Under the pieces are notes generated by a model, which saw only the letters and a program-made list of their open reading frames with translations, was not told the DNA's origin and ran no database searches. A stretch of 64,000 nucleotides of DNA from contig OZ018325.1 of the NCBI GenBank assembly GCA_963969495.1, positions 202,345,223-202,409,222 of the forward strand, in the 5' to 3' direction. Of this stretch, positions 45,136 to 54,968 are shown piece by piece. A program made the translations under genes and the position numbers. Positions within the stretch are counted from its first letter, which is position 1; each line of letters starts with the position of its first letter. The stretch is from Ceratothoa steindachneri. Taxonomy: Eukaryota > Arthropoda > Malacostraca > Isopoda > Cymothoidae.

Positions 45136-48040
45136 ACAAAATTAGTGAGCAATAAGATATCACAAACACTGTATTGTTATTAACCATTGGAAAATGCAGG
45201 GTTCAGAATGAACTAGAATGGTTATAATCATCTGTAAGCTGTTCTACTTAGTCCCGAGATAAAATGAATATGAAATACGTCTTTCCATTCATAAACTATA
45301 AAATAGCCTTAAGTTCTCAAGACACAACCGAACTAAAGAATTAGCAGAGCCAACAGTGACACATTCTTTACATATAGTCATAAAACACCGTCTTTTATGC
45401 TATTACTCGGTCAGTAATAGAAACAAATAGGCGCAACTGTGAGTGCTAAGAATTTAAAATGAATGCTACCTTTTGTATTTTGGTGGAACAGCTTCAGTTA
45501 TTTCTTCTGAAATTGTTGTCTCTTCTGTTTCACTAAGTCGAAGTGATTCCAGATACATTACATAATAGTGAGGCCAGAGTTACGGGGTCGCCGCTCTATA
45601 TTTCAAAGCTTTTCTTTTATTTGGTGCTGCAATATACTTAAACTTTGTTATTGGCAGCATAATGGTATTTATATTCATTCCTCCTTTTATAATATTGTAA
45701 TAATAATAATAATGAGTATTTTTGTTTGGCGATCTTCAATATCACGAGCCATCACTAGATTGGTTTCACCTTTTCAGAAATGGTATTTTCCGAAAACACA
45801 ATAGGCCGTCGAAATTAACCTAGAGGGATATTAATTTAAGGAAACCGCAATATACTCAGTGATGGTATGCAGTTAGTATAGCAATGAATAGCTATCTCCA
45901 CACTACATTGCGCACGCCTAGAGGACGCTTTTCATCCATGGCAAGTAGGTAACTACATATATCTTACAAATTTAAGATATCTCGTGCCCTCCAGAATGAA
46001 AACTCTAGTAATTCTTAACATACTTTCCCTGGATGAAACTTTGTTCTTAAAACTATTTCCATCTTCCTAGGTTTTCCCTGAAGAATTCTACGCCCTTCAA
46101 ATTGCACCTGATCCTAACTTCAATTTTCGTCATCTATCAAATGAAATCTTTTTCCTTTCAAGTCTTCTTTAAGTTTAGAGAGCAAAAATAAATTTGTAGT
46201 GACAAGCTTATGTCGCTCTTGTTACGTTCAAAAGATGCGCAAGAACAGTATGATGATAGAATAATATGCCATTTTGACTCATTCCTATGATTTTCTTTGC
46301 AAATGCAACTTTTTTATTAATATCATTTAATTGTAAACTGCAGGGACAAAAAATTTTTCTATAGAAATTTAAGCAAAATTACTCCATCTGCCTTAAAAAA
46401 ACAACACGGTCACCACTTTTTTCTTTGCTTATTCTTCTACCTTTAATATTGATTGGATCAAAAGAACCAATCGACTGGAAGCTACGGCTTCAATGGGATT
46501 TTGTTCTCAAGGTAGAAGCAACGAAGCCAAGTTTGATCCTCAGTAGGAATCCGTTTGCAGGAAATAAGATTTGTCGGTTTTAATCTTGCTCGAAAGATTC
46601 AAGGAATGATTAGCATGTAGAGCAAACCTGTTGAAAACCATAGAGTTGGTAGCTTGCCTTGACCAAGATGCTCATGTAAAATCAAATATGCTTAAATATG
46701 AGAAATTGTAACTTCATTACCTATAAACTTAATGGCTATTCTGGTATCTATTCCCTACAGCTCTAAACTGGATTTCGTTGAGGTAGAATCACAATAAACT
46801 TTCAAAAATCAGGTTTTGTCAATAATATAACTTAATAGCTAATCTAAAATATCTTCATTTACCTTACTTATGAAAGTACCTTCTTCCCGCAACAATTCAA
46901 CATAAAGGAAAGGAGAAAGTAAATGGGTGCAGGCTTACAAATAATCCTAGACATACTTAATCTGTAAGGACATTTCAGCATGAAAAAATATGGTTAGGTT
47001 AGTCCAGTACATAAAATCTCCCACTAGAACCTTTTGAGAATACGTCGTAAATCTCTTTTATTGAATAATTGCTATTAAACATGCGATACTAAATATTAGT
47101 GTGACAAAATTGAATCCCTTAAGTGATTTAGTATAATGTGCATTTTGTGTCTATCCAATAAATTTTAGTCTCCTAAATTCAGGAATATATGTAAATCTTA
47201 TTGTATATGTGTTATTTATTATGATTTTTACCAATCCTGAACTATTTTTGTTCTTCCTTGGTAAGTTTAAAACTTTACAGAAGTGGAATGCATGTATTAG
47301 GGTCTTATTTACTTGAAAGAAAAGCGAAAACCAGCAAGAAAAATATTTTTAGACAGGTTGGTAAGGAAAATTGGGAACCTAAAGGAAGTAGAAACCAATA
47401 GCAACTACATAACCTGAACATGGTTTAGGTTTTTATTTATTGTTTTTTATTTATTCCCTAAACCTTTCGCCTTTTTAGCCCCAGCCTCATACTCTAATGT
47501 GTGAAAATGAGTTAATTGGTTTTAACAGTTGTCCCCTTTGAAAGGCAAATTTGGCTCCCCCAAGTAAATTTACTAGGCCTAGAATATGAGCAAAATAGTG
47601 TCCTCCCGTTTGTAGGTCTTGTAATTTACAGGACTCTGACTGGCTTTCAATTTTCTGTCTATCGGAAGGCTACTAACGCTGGTTCATGCATTCACTTTTA
47701 TTCTGGGCCTATTTATAAAGTCAAACGTTCGGTATTCAGTTCAATGTTTATCTGAGGCTTGCGAACAGCCCCGAATTCTTAGATATTGAGATTTCCAGGA
47801 TCTTTGAAAGAGGTGATAGTGGTACGCCAACCTGCCTTTATCCAGGCAGATACTGACCGGATGATGAAATAGACATAAAGTTCAGTATGAAAATCGCTGG
47901 TGCGGCCGAGAGCACTAAGGGGTGCTCCTCTTTGGAGAGAAGTACCAGAGGAAGTATTATGTTTTGACACCAAACAGCGTTCAGGTGGAAACTTCGGGGC
48001 TGTGCACAGCGCGATCACCAATCGGTAGCCAGATCTCAAT
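45136..48040. other. Unassigned spacer
   Basis: No coding sequence, RNA gene or transposon end recognised. A short (AAT)n run lies at about 45701-45714. Frames at 45568-45804 and 47516-47755 show no domain. Confidence 0.45.
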
Positions 48041-48514
48041 GTGCGCTGACGTTTATGTCCGCTCTTGCCGAGATTAAACCCAGTACCACGACGTTGGCAA
48101 GCCTACGCCTTATCCAACTGCATTTGTCGCTTGGATTGTTCTCTTGCATACTCGTGTATTGGTACGGTCAAATTCTTGAAATTAGGATTAGATTTCATTC
48201 GAATGAGATTGATTGGATACCGCTTTGTTGTGCGTGACGGAATAATCCACCAGCAGTTATACGTTTGGAAGTGGCTATTTTCTCCTTGACTGGCTTTGTT
48301 GGGGGTTAGTTGAAGGGAAGGAAGAAGGACTCCTCTGCGCTGCCTGAAGGTAAAGTGGCATTTGGTTCATTGGACAATTCCCACTTTCTCCACATACCAC
48401 TCTTCCTTATTTTCATAACTGATCCCTAAAACTACATACATACCCAGTTACACTCACTTACAGACTCGGGTCTCCCCAGATTCCCTCCCAAATTGCGCCC
48501 TTGGGTGCAATGAC
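48041..48514. other. Possible 5' UTR of LINE copy C
   Basis: Moderately GC-richer sequence directly upstream of ORF1 of copy C, ending in a pyrimidine-rich stretch at 48360-48500, much like the stretch upstream of copy A. Placement is inferred from position only. Confidence 0.3.
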
Positions 48515-50070
48515 AGAGAGATGGGGGAGACACGGATTACCCTGAGAACCTTGCCAGGCCGGCAAAACCTGGACAGGGGCAAGGTCTTTGAGAGAGTTTA
48601 CCTCGAGCTAAATATTGCCCTCGTACGGCTAATTGATTTCACAAATGGCTACGTGGCTATCTGTGCGAGGGAAGTGGACATCGAAGTCCTCTCCTCCCCG
48701 CGTGCCTCAGATACCCTTCTAAAAATTGATCTCACACCTCAGACACCGCCATAAATACGCACACATAGAAATGTTATCTGGCGACGCCTCGACCCCTGGG
48801 TTGGAGAACACTCGATTGACCAAATCACGGACAAGATTCTTCGGAATCATAAGTGGCTATTAAGGCAAAAGAAAGCGGCCTTCTCCTTTTTAATGTCCGC
48901 ATCTACCCAGATCAGATAGGGCGTGAGTAGTTCGTTGACCTGCAAATGTGCTTCAGGTGTTACAGGTACAACGAACACACCGCCGGCACTTGCCCCAACT
49001 CTACACTCACAGTTTGCTCTGTGTGCGCCGGTCAAGACCATTTCTGGCGTGAATGTAAAAGTTTGTTACAGAAATACTTCAATTGTGGTAAACTATACAC
49101 AACCCTGGCAATTACCTATCCAATAAAGAAAAAGCGAATACAGAAAACAAAGGACAAAGAAAGAAAAGAGGATGAAAGGAAGGCTAACGCCACCTACGTG
49201 AAGGTTGCCAAGGCACTTGTAGCAGAGAGTAGTGTTTCCACTGCACCTGCATACCTTCAAATTAAAAACGAAATGTCGACCAAAATTATGTGTTGCATAT
49301 ATTATGCACATATTGCTAACTAGGCCAAGCCTGGCATCTTCGCTAAGGAACTAAACACCATGCTCGTGAATAATGGCATGGAAAAAATGCAGTTCCCGGA
49401 AAACCCTCCGTTAAACAAAGTTCTTCGAGTGAATCTCCAATCGCAGACTGAGAAGAGCAGCCAAAAAGCTCCTGACACGAGTAATGCCATTTCACAGGAT
49501 CCTCGAGTGAAAGCTATGGCTACCCGGCAGAAAGCACAAACGGACTCACAGACACACCCAACTACTCCAACAGAAGCACAAGTCGAGCGGAAGGAAGCCG
49601 CTGCTGTGAGGTATAAGAAGGTGGATCATTCGCCCCACTCCAAAAGGGCCTCACAGTCACGTCGACCGAGTAGGTTCTCATCTTCAAAGAATCGGGCTCC
49701 CAGGTACATGTACTACTCGAGGATGTTAAACCTCAGACTATATGCTGGAGAAGGGAACCAGGTTCCTGACGACGCAGGCCCAGAATACATTGTTGATGAC
49801 CTTAGGGCCGGACAATACAAATGGGACTACGAGGCTGACATATTAGAAGATCTGGTAAAGCAGGCTCTCTTCTGCGACCTTGTCCAATTCTCAACGAACA
49901 CTTATGTTGTTCTCACGGACGCAGAGTTCCGTATGAAGAGATCCGGCAAGGAAAAGACTCCTCCATCCTCCCCCAAGGAGCAAATGTCGACTGAGAATAA
50001 AACACCTCCCGCCATATCATCTACGCTACATTGTGAGCGTAGTATCAAAAGCTAGCCGGAAAATTAAAGA
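48515..50070 (+). pseudogene. Jockey-like LINE copy C, ORF1, best preserved
   Basis: The frame at 48521-48754 has RGKVFERVYLELNIALVRLI then DFTNGYVAICAREVDIEVL. The frame at 48946-49323 has two good knuckles, CFRCYRYNEHTAGTC (CX2CX5HX4C) and CSVCAGQDHFWREC (CX2CX4HX4C), a worn third (YFNCGKLYTTLAITYP), then a basic stretch and KIMCCIYYAHIAN. After one stop at 49321 it continues KPGIFAKELNTMLVNNGMEK. The 231-codon frame (49360-50055) ends with DDLRAGQYKWDYEADILEDL and VVLTDAEFRMKRSGKE, the C-terminal block shared with copy B. Only about three disruptions occur, so this is the youngest-looking ORF1. No ORF2 follows. Confidence 0.8.
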
Positions 50071-50189
50071 AGACCTTACCCGAACGGAAACATCAACCCT
50101 AATATGTAACACTCTCACCAATTATGACAATCTAATTTACGACAACTTTTCACCGAAATTTGACTTACCGTAGTGACGAGTTTTATTAG

Positions 50190-50480
50190 TTGCTACAAAG
50201 GCTTGAATGCCAACCTATTTCGACAAAAAAACAACACAACACGAGATTAACATTACCAGAGCTACCCTTTGACCAAGGATCTATTCAACCCGGTTCTCAC
50301 GTATTATTTTACGAAACTGTCTACTTTTTATGGAGATACCCTTCCACCAGGGAACAAAAACCCTTCAAACTTATACTAAACTTACCCTTTACTATCTTTT
50401 CAAAACCCTTTCACCACTCTACTCTCTTACTTTTGCTCTACTTATCTTTACTTCCTAACTTGTTATGTCCAATGGCAAAC
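50190..50480 (+). other. Probable 3' UTR of LINE copy C
   Basis: Contains ACAAAGGCTTGAATGCC, then a long pyrimidine-rich stretch ending TTGTTATGTCCAATG. The same order is present at about 20410-20715 after a LINE RT thumb. If so, copy C lost its entire ORF2 by an internal deletion between about 50.07 and 50.19 kb. The 136-codon frame here is probably chance. Confidence 0.45.
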
Positions 50481-50673
50481 CAACGCCGTATCCACTCAGC
50501 TAGTAAGAGCTCTTTTTATATATCTAATAACTTCTGCTACCCTCACAACTTTCTTGCCAGGTGCTTAAATTTGGAAAAAAATGATCTTATACAGAACTGA
50601 AATCCCTCCTGCATTCAAGTTTAAGAACTCCCTTGTTTTACCGTTTTCTGAGGCCTTTTCCTTTCTCCACCGT

Positions 50674-51188
50674 CTTTGAAATGTTTAAATATTCCAGTCA
50701 TATTTAAGTATAAATCTACTATGTACAAAATATTGACTCAAAATAATATAAAGAATATAGGGGGAGATTATTCTGTCGATTGTGCAGTTTGCCCTAAGCA
50801 ATACTTTGACCAAACTGGAAAATAGCAAATGTTCGTTTGTCCCAACACAAGTACAATATTAGAAGAGGTGAACGCAATAGTGCTTTCTTTGTTCACTTAT
50901 CTGAACATGTTCATCCAATTATTGGAATTCTGCAAAGTGTATTTAATACACAGAGAACTATATTAAAATAAATATTTTGTATGCTCTTTCATTAACTCCT
51001 CTTCTAACTTCAATATATCAACCGGTCTCTTTAAATTTGACCGTGTCATTAAAAAGATTATTTTAAATGAAATTGTCCATTTTAATTCTTAGCCCTTTGA
51101 TTTATTTTATTTCGAATATTTCTTTTGTATACTAAATAATGTATTTCTATTTGCATATGTATGTATTCATAGTTACTCGTATGATACT
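50674..51188 (+). mobile_element. Penelope-like element 2, GIY-YIG part (left of mariner)
   Basis: 50674-50757 is a dispersed repeat shared with 18992-19079. From 50758 the plus strand reads DYSVDCAVCPKQYFDQTGK, matching 'YxIxCxxCxxxYVGQTGR' of Penelope GIY-YIG domains. After a frame change it reads RNSAFFVHLSEHVHPI (about 50870-50920), matching 'SAxxxHLxExxHxI', then VFNTQRTILK, then CSFINSSSNFNISTGLFKFD (about 50983-51040), the domain's C-terminal end. The element continues beyond the mariner at 51189-52125. No RT portion precedes it, so it is 5'-truncated, and frameshifts make it inactive. Confidence 0.7.
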
Positions 51189-52125
51189 TACGAGGGGCGT
51201 TCAATAAGTTTTGCGAATCGGTAGGGTAAAACAGAGGAAGGGGGATGGCTGTTTGGGGGGGGTGTTAGGACAAGTTATGACAAGCCAGGACCTGCAACCG
51301 CACTCTCCTGCCTCGTCTATTTAAGAAGCAGTAGCTGATCGCAGTTCGTCAGTCACAATTTTTTCAACAATGGAGAAGGTTGAGCACCACGCAGTGATCA
51401 AATTTTTGACCAAGGAAGGCAAGAATGCAAGAGAGATCCATGAACGCATGGTTGCAGTGTACACCGACACCGCCCCTTCCTATGCAACCATTGCTCGCTG
51501 GAATAGGGAGTTCCACCATGGTCGTGAGTCCCTTGAAGATGATCCCCGTCCATTACGCCCGTGAGACGTGACTAACGAGAATAATGTGGCCCATGTGGAG
51601 AGGAGGATCCTCGAAAATCGACGGGTGAAGGTCTAAGAAATCGAGCGAGAACTTGGAATATCACATGGAAGTGTTATCAACATCATCCACGACAATTTAT
51701 CCATGACCAAGATCTCTGCCCATTGGGACCCTAGAAACCTCACGCCCCATGATCGGCTTCAAAGTCGTCAAAGTCGACAAGGCCAGAGTTGCACAAGCTG
51801 CCCTGCGCGAGTGTGGATTCGAGGAGCTCAACCATCTTCCCTACAGTCCAGATCTGGCCCCTAGCGACTACTTTTTATTTCGCCAGCTCAAGGCTGCACT
51901 GCGTGGACGCCGGTGTGGGGACGATGAAGATGGCCAGCTCGCCGTCCACGAGTGGATTGAACAGCAGTCGGGAGATTTCTGGTTGTCGGGAATTCAAAGC
52001 CTCAGGGACAAGTGGCACAAGTGCATTGAAGTCGAGGGTAGTTGTATTGAAAAATAATAAAACACTTTTCCTCATATCTCGTTTCCTTATATACGAATTG
52101 CAAAACTTATTGACCGCCCCTCGTA
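51189..52125 (+). mobile_element. Mariner transposon with internal deletion
   Basis: The ends are TACGAGGGGCGTTCAATAAG (51189 on) and, inverted, TACGAGGGGCGGTCAATAAG (52125 back), each at TA. They match well over about 30 bp, so the element is fairly young. At about 940 bp it is shorter than the usual 1.3 kb. The transposase starts at ATG 51370: EKVEHHAVIKFLTKEGKNAR and ATIARWNREFHHGRESLEDD are the DNA-binding region. A TGA follows at 51562. After DPRNLTP (about 51745) the frame jumps to DKARVAQAALRECGFEELNH (51779 on). That deletion removes the first catalytic Asp and cuts into the second motif. SPDLAPSDYFLFRQL keeps the third Asp. It cannot make an active protein. Confidence 0.92.
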
Positions 52126-52450
52126 TATTTCTACATTTTTCACATCCTATCACAATTAGGTATTTTGTAATCCCTCTTTGCTGATAGTGTTTTTCTATTT
52201 TCCCGCCTACTTTGTTTTGTATCCTTTCCTTGTACGTAGGTGGAGCCTCAGTTAGTTTTCTCATATATATATGAGGAATTAAACCACATTCTCCGAAGAC
52301 AATTTAATTCAGAACAGTTTCGGTGTATCTCACCACACCCTTTTTCAACTGACACTGGGCAGAAAATATAAGAGAAACTGTTCTGAATTAAATTGTCTTC
52401 GGAGAATGTGGTTTAATTCCTCATCTTTTCTTGCGATATTGCCTTAATTT
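52126..52450 (+). mobile_element. Penelope-like element 2, terminal part (right of mariner)
   Basis: The flank continues pyrimidine-rich (TTTCTATTTTCCCGCCTAC, about 52191-52210), as Penelope 3' regions often do. It leads into a short TA run and a unit TGAGGAATTAAACC... at 52272 with perfect inverted arms (52272-52423). Continuity with 50674-51188 across the mariner is inferred: the mariner brings its own TA-flanked ends and nothing else separates the two parts. Confidence 0.45.
52272..52423. repeat. Perfect 49-bp inverted repeat, 54-nt loop
   Basis: Arms 52272-52320 and 52375-52423 are exact reverse complements over all 49 positions. On the minus strand, the loop plus the adjoining arm reads GTTGAAAAAGGGTGT, a loop, ACACC and GAAAC. 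This is a 5-bp stem followed by the GAAAC box of a hammerhead, with TTGAAAA where CUGANGA is expected. The outer motif TTAATTCCTCA recurs at 54701-54710, next to the larger inverted repeat. Perfect arms in decayed surroundings suggest recent origin or arm correction. Confidence 0.85.
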
Positions 52451-52451
52451 T

Positions 52452-52454
<3 letters not shown>

Positions 52455-52483
<29 letters not shown>
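52455..52483. repeat. (TA)n microsatellite
   Basis: A short TA run directly after the inverted-repeat unit and just before the dispersed repeat at 52490-52636. Confidence 0.95.
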
Positions 52484-52489
52484 CATTTT

Positions 52490-52649
52490 TGTAAAGTAAT
52501 TCTTTATGTATTCCTTGAGAAATGAACTGAATAAAGTTTGAAACTTGTTTGATTCCGCTTTTCATCTTTCCTGCGGGATTTTTTGCATTTATTGCTCCAC
52601 TCACGCGCTTCTTTGCGAATTTCATTTCCTATATCCATATCTATCTATC

Positions 52650-52720
<71 letters not shown>
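52490..52720. repeat. Dispersed terminal repeat, (CTAT)n and (TA)n
   Basis: 52524-52630 (ACTGAATAAAGTTTGAAAC, then TTTCATCTTTCCTGCGGGAT and ATTGCTCCACTCACGCGC) is similar to 19070-19170. It is followed by (CTAT)n at 52637-52652 and a TA run at 52653-52720. As at 18.9 kb, the repeat abuts a TA tract. Confidence 0.8.
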
Positions 52721-52724
<4 letters not shown>

Positions 52725-52729
52725 GAGCA

Positions 52730-53785
52730 AATACAAGTTCTGCGGGTGATAAGATCAACCACCGCAGGGCTTTCGCCATATTTTTATTTTCTGCCTTTCA
52801 AAACAATTTTGGTGACAGAAAGAGGCAGAAACCTTGTATAGCAGACTATATATACATAAAGTACAAGAAAGAGAAGATTGGACGCGAATGAGCAATGAGA
52901 CAAGAAACAGGAGTTTTTTAGAGGCAAGAGAAAGGGACATTAGAAGAACATTAGAATCAAAGAGAGCAGAGGGCGGCATAATTTCATCACAGCAGTGATG
53001 AAATTCCTGCACCTAAATGACTTCCACATCTAATGGGATGGAAAAAACCCATACCTTTTCATAAAATTCAAGTTACTGCTTATCTCATGTTTACAGAGGA
53101 GTTTGGTCCCTAAAATAAAACACTTTGGAAGAAAGTTTGATCCCGTGACTAAACAAAAATATAACTATTTAGCCATAATTGCAGAACACATGTTTAGGAA
53201 AATTTGATGAACTCGTCTTCCGAAATACACCATACCCAAAATAAAGCATACTGGAGTAACCATAATGTACTGAGTTCATTTGCTATTAATAGAATAGGTT
53301 CACTTAATAACAACAAAGTAACAATGAGGAATAAAGTTTATTTGGCTAATTTGAAAGAAACCCCTACCATCACCAAGTAATCTGAAGTCATGTGATAAAA
53401 TACTAATTATCATTTTTCATATACAAAAATATATGCAAAAAATTGAAATTAGTTGGAAATGTTCTCTACATGGCTAAAGTTATGCTATAAGATGTTAAAA
53501 GAACCGATGCAAAATATTGACTAAATTGGTGAAAATTTAGAGGTCGCTATGTGTCTCCATATTTTTAAATTTCAGTAAGCATTTATTGGTTGTTACTTAT
53601 ATACTATCATATATTTGTCATTGATAATTCATTCCTTATGAATTACACTAATTCGCAAAAAAATCAATATATTGCATTATCTGAAAAGTGGAATGACATT
53701 CACATACTCGACGTATGGTGCAATAATAATTGCTTGTTGATTTCTGAGCCGATTTGTAAAGTGATGACGCAATAATACCCCCTCG
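52730..53785. other. Unassigned spacer upstream of promoter
   Basis: No coding sequence recognised. It probably contains the upstream boundary of the transposase-like element, but I could not match a terminal inverted repeat to the downstream side. Confidence 0.4.
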
Positions 53786-53789
53786 TTTT

Positions 53790-53931
53790 AAATGGTGATG
53801 CAATCGCACCATTTCCTATATAAGTCAGCGAGGATTGATTAATTGTTCATTTGTAGTTTGAATTTTAACAGTTAACGTAATACAAATGAATACAAGTGCT
53901 GGTTTATGCAAGTATATCTATAATTATTGAG
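53790..53931 (+). promoter_or_regulatory. TATA/Inr core promoter, dyad and 5' exon
   Basis: An inverted repeat AAATGGTG-9 nt-CACCATTT (53790-53814) is followed two bases later by TATATAAG (53817-53824). An initiator TTCATTTG has its A at 53849, 32 bp downstream of the TATA start, the standard spacing; TCATTT fits the arthropod TCAKTY initiator. The implied 83-nt exon ends ATTGAG and is followed by a consensus donor GTAAGTAAT at 53932. The exon has a short upstream frame of 14 codons ending TGA (ATG at 53886). The downstream acceptor is at 54968. The dyad may be a binding site for a regulator or the element's own protein. Confidence 0.55.
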
Positions 53932-54051
53932 GTAAGTAATATACTTTGTTTATTCAGTGCATAGATAATTTGCAGTTTTTTATCAATATCAGACTTACTT
54001 AAGGAACATTAGAATTATATGTTAACACACTTTATGTTCATATTTTAATTC

Positions 54052-54055
<4 letters not shown>

Positions 54056-54143
<88 letters not shown>
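54056..54143. repeat. (TA)n microsatellite
   Basis: An uninterrupted TA run of about 88 bp that abuts the left arm of the large inverted repeat. A further TA run lies at about 54737-54774, beyond the right arm. Confidence 0.97.
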
Positions 54144-54148
<5 letters not shown>

Positions 54149-54351
54149 CGTTACAGCCACGAGGAAAATGAAACAACGGAGAACTGCGAGGCCTTTCGTC
54201 TAATGGTCCTTTACTGAGCAGACTAAAAGACAGGGAAAAAGAGAAAGATATTTATACACCTGATTAATGAAAATATGGGATATAAAGATTAAAAGGGGTG
54301 GGATTAACAGATACCTGGAAAAAACCTATTAACAAGATGAGCCGTCAGGGA

Positions 54352-54390
<39 letters not shown>

Positions 54391-54459
54391 TTTTACGGGT
54401 TACAAAAGAAAGAGGGAGGTAATGCTTGGGAATCACATATGCAATATGAGAAAAAAAAA

Positions 54460-54490
<31 letters not shown>

Positions 54491-54697
54491 CCTGACGGCT
54501 CATCTTGTTAATAGGTTTTTTCCAGGTATCTGTTAATCCCACCCCTTTTAATCTTTATATCCCATATTTTCATTAAATCAGGTGTATAAATATTTTTCTC
54601 TTTTTCACTGTCTTTTAGTCTGCTCAGTAAAGGACCATTAGACGAAAGGCCTCGCAGTTCTCCGTTGTTTCATTTTCCTCGTGGCTGTAACGTTATT
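54144..54697. repeat. Large inverted repeat, ~210-bp arms
   Basis: The left arm (54144 to about 54353) and right arm (about 54488-54697) are inverted copies with only a handful of differences, such as TGATTAATG versus TTAAATCA and CAGGG versus CACTG. The 130-bp centre holds two short TA runs with T- and A-homopolymers. The minus-sense strand contains GGACCATTAGACGAAAGG, which may be a worn stem-II/GAAA piece of a hammerhead. The right side continues TTAATTCCTCA as in the 52.3-kb unit. It sits inside the predicted intron. I infer a foldback or Penelope-terminus-derived unit. Confidence 0.85.
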
Positions 54698-54735
54698 CAT
54701 TAATTCCTCACGTTCCTTATTTTCGTGATTCAGTT

Positions 54736-54778
<43 letters not shown>

Positions 54779-54968
54779 AATTAAGCATGACTGCCGTAAT
54801 CTTTTATAAACACAGGAGCCTATTTATTTATGTCAAATGAAAGTTTATTCTTTCATGAATATTGAATATTTATATATTTTAGAGTATAAAAAAAACATCT
54901 TCTAAGTATAACTAAATGGAGGGGAGCGTGAGCTCAGTTACAATGAATTTTTATTTCTGTTGTTTCAG

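Larger units (their letters stand above)
53932..54968 (+). other. Predicted 5'-UTR intron of the transposase-like gene
   Basis: A consensus donor GTAAGTAAT at 53932 and an acceptor TTTATTTCTGTTGTTTCAG ending at 54968 frame a 1.04-kb intron that ends three bases before the ATG at 54972. It holds two TA tracts (54056-54143 and about 54737-54774) and the large inverted repeat at 54144-54697. The splice sites are predicted only from sequence. Confidence 0.5.

Noticed and set aside
50190..50600. 136-codon plus-strand frame
   Set aside because: The sequence resembles a LINE 3' UTR also seen at 20.4-20.7 kb, so the open frame is probably chance.
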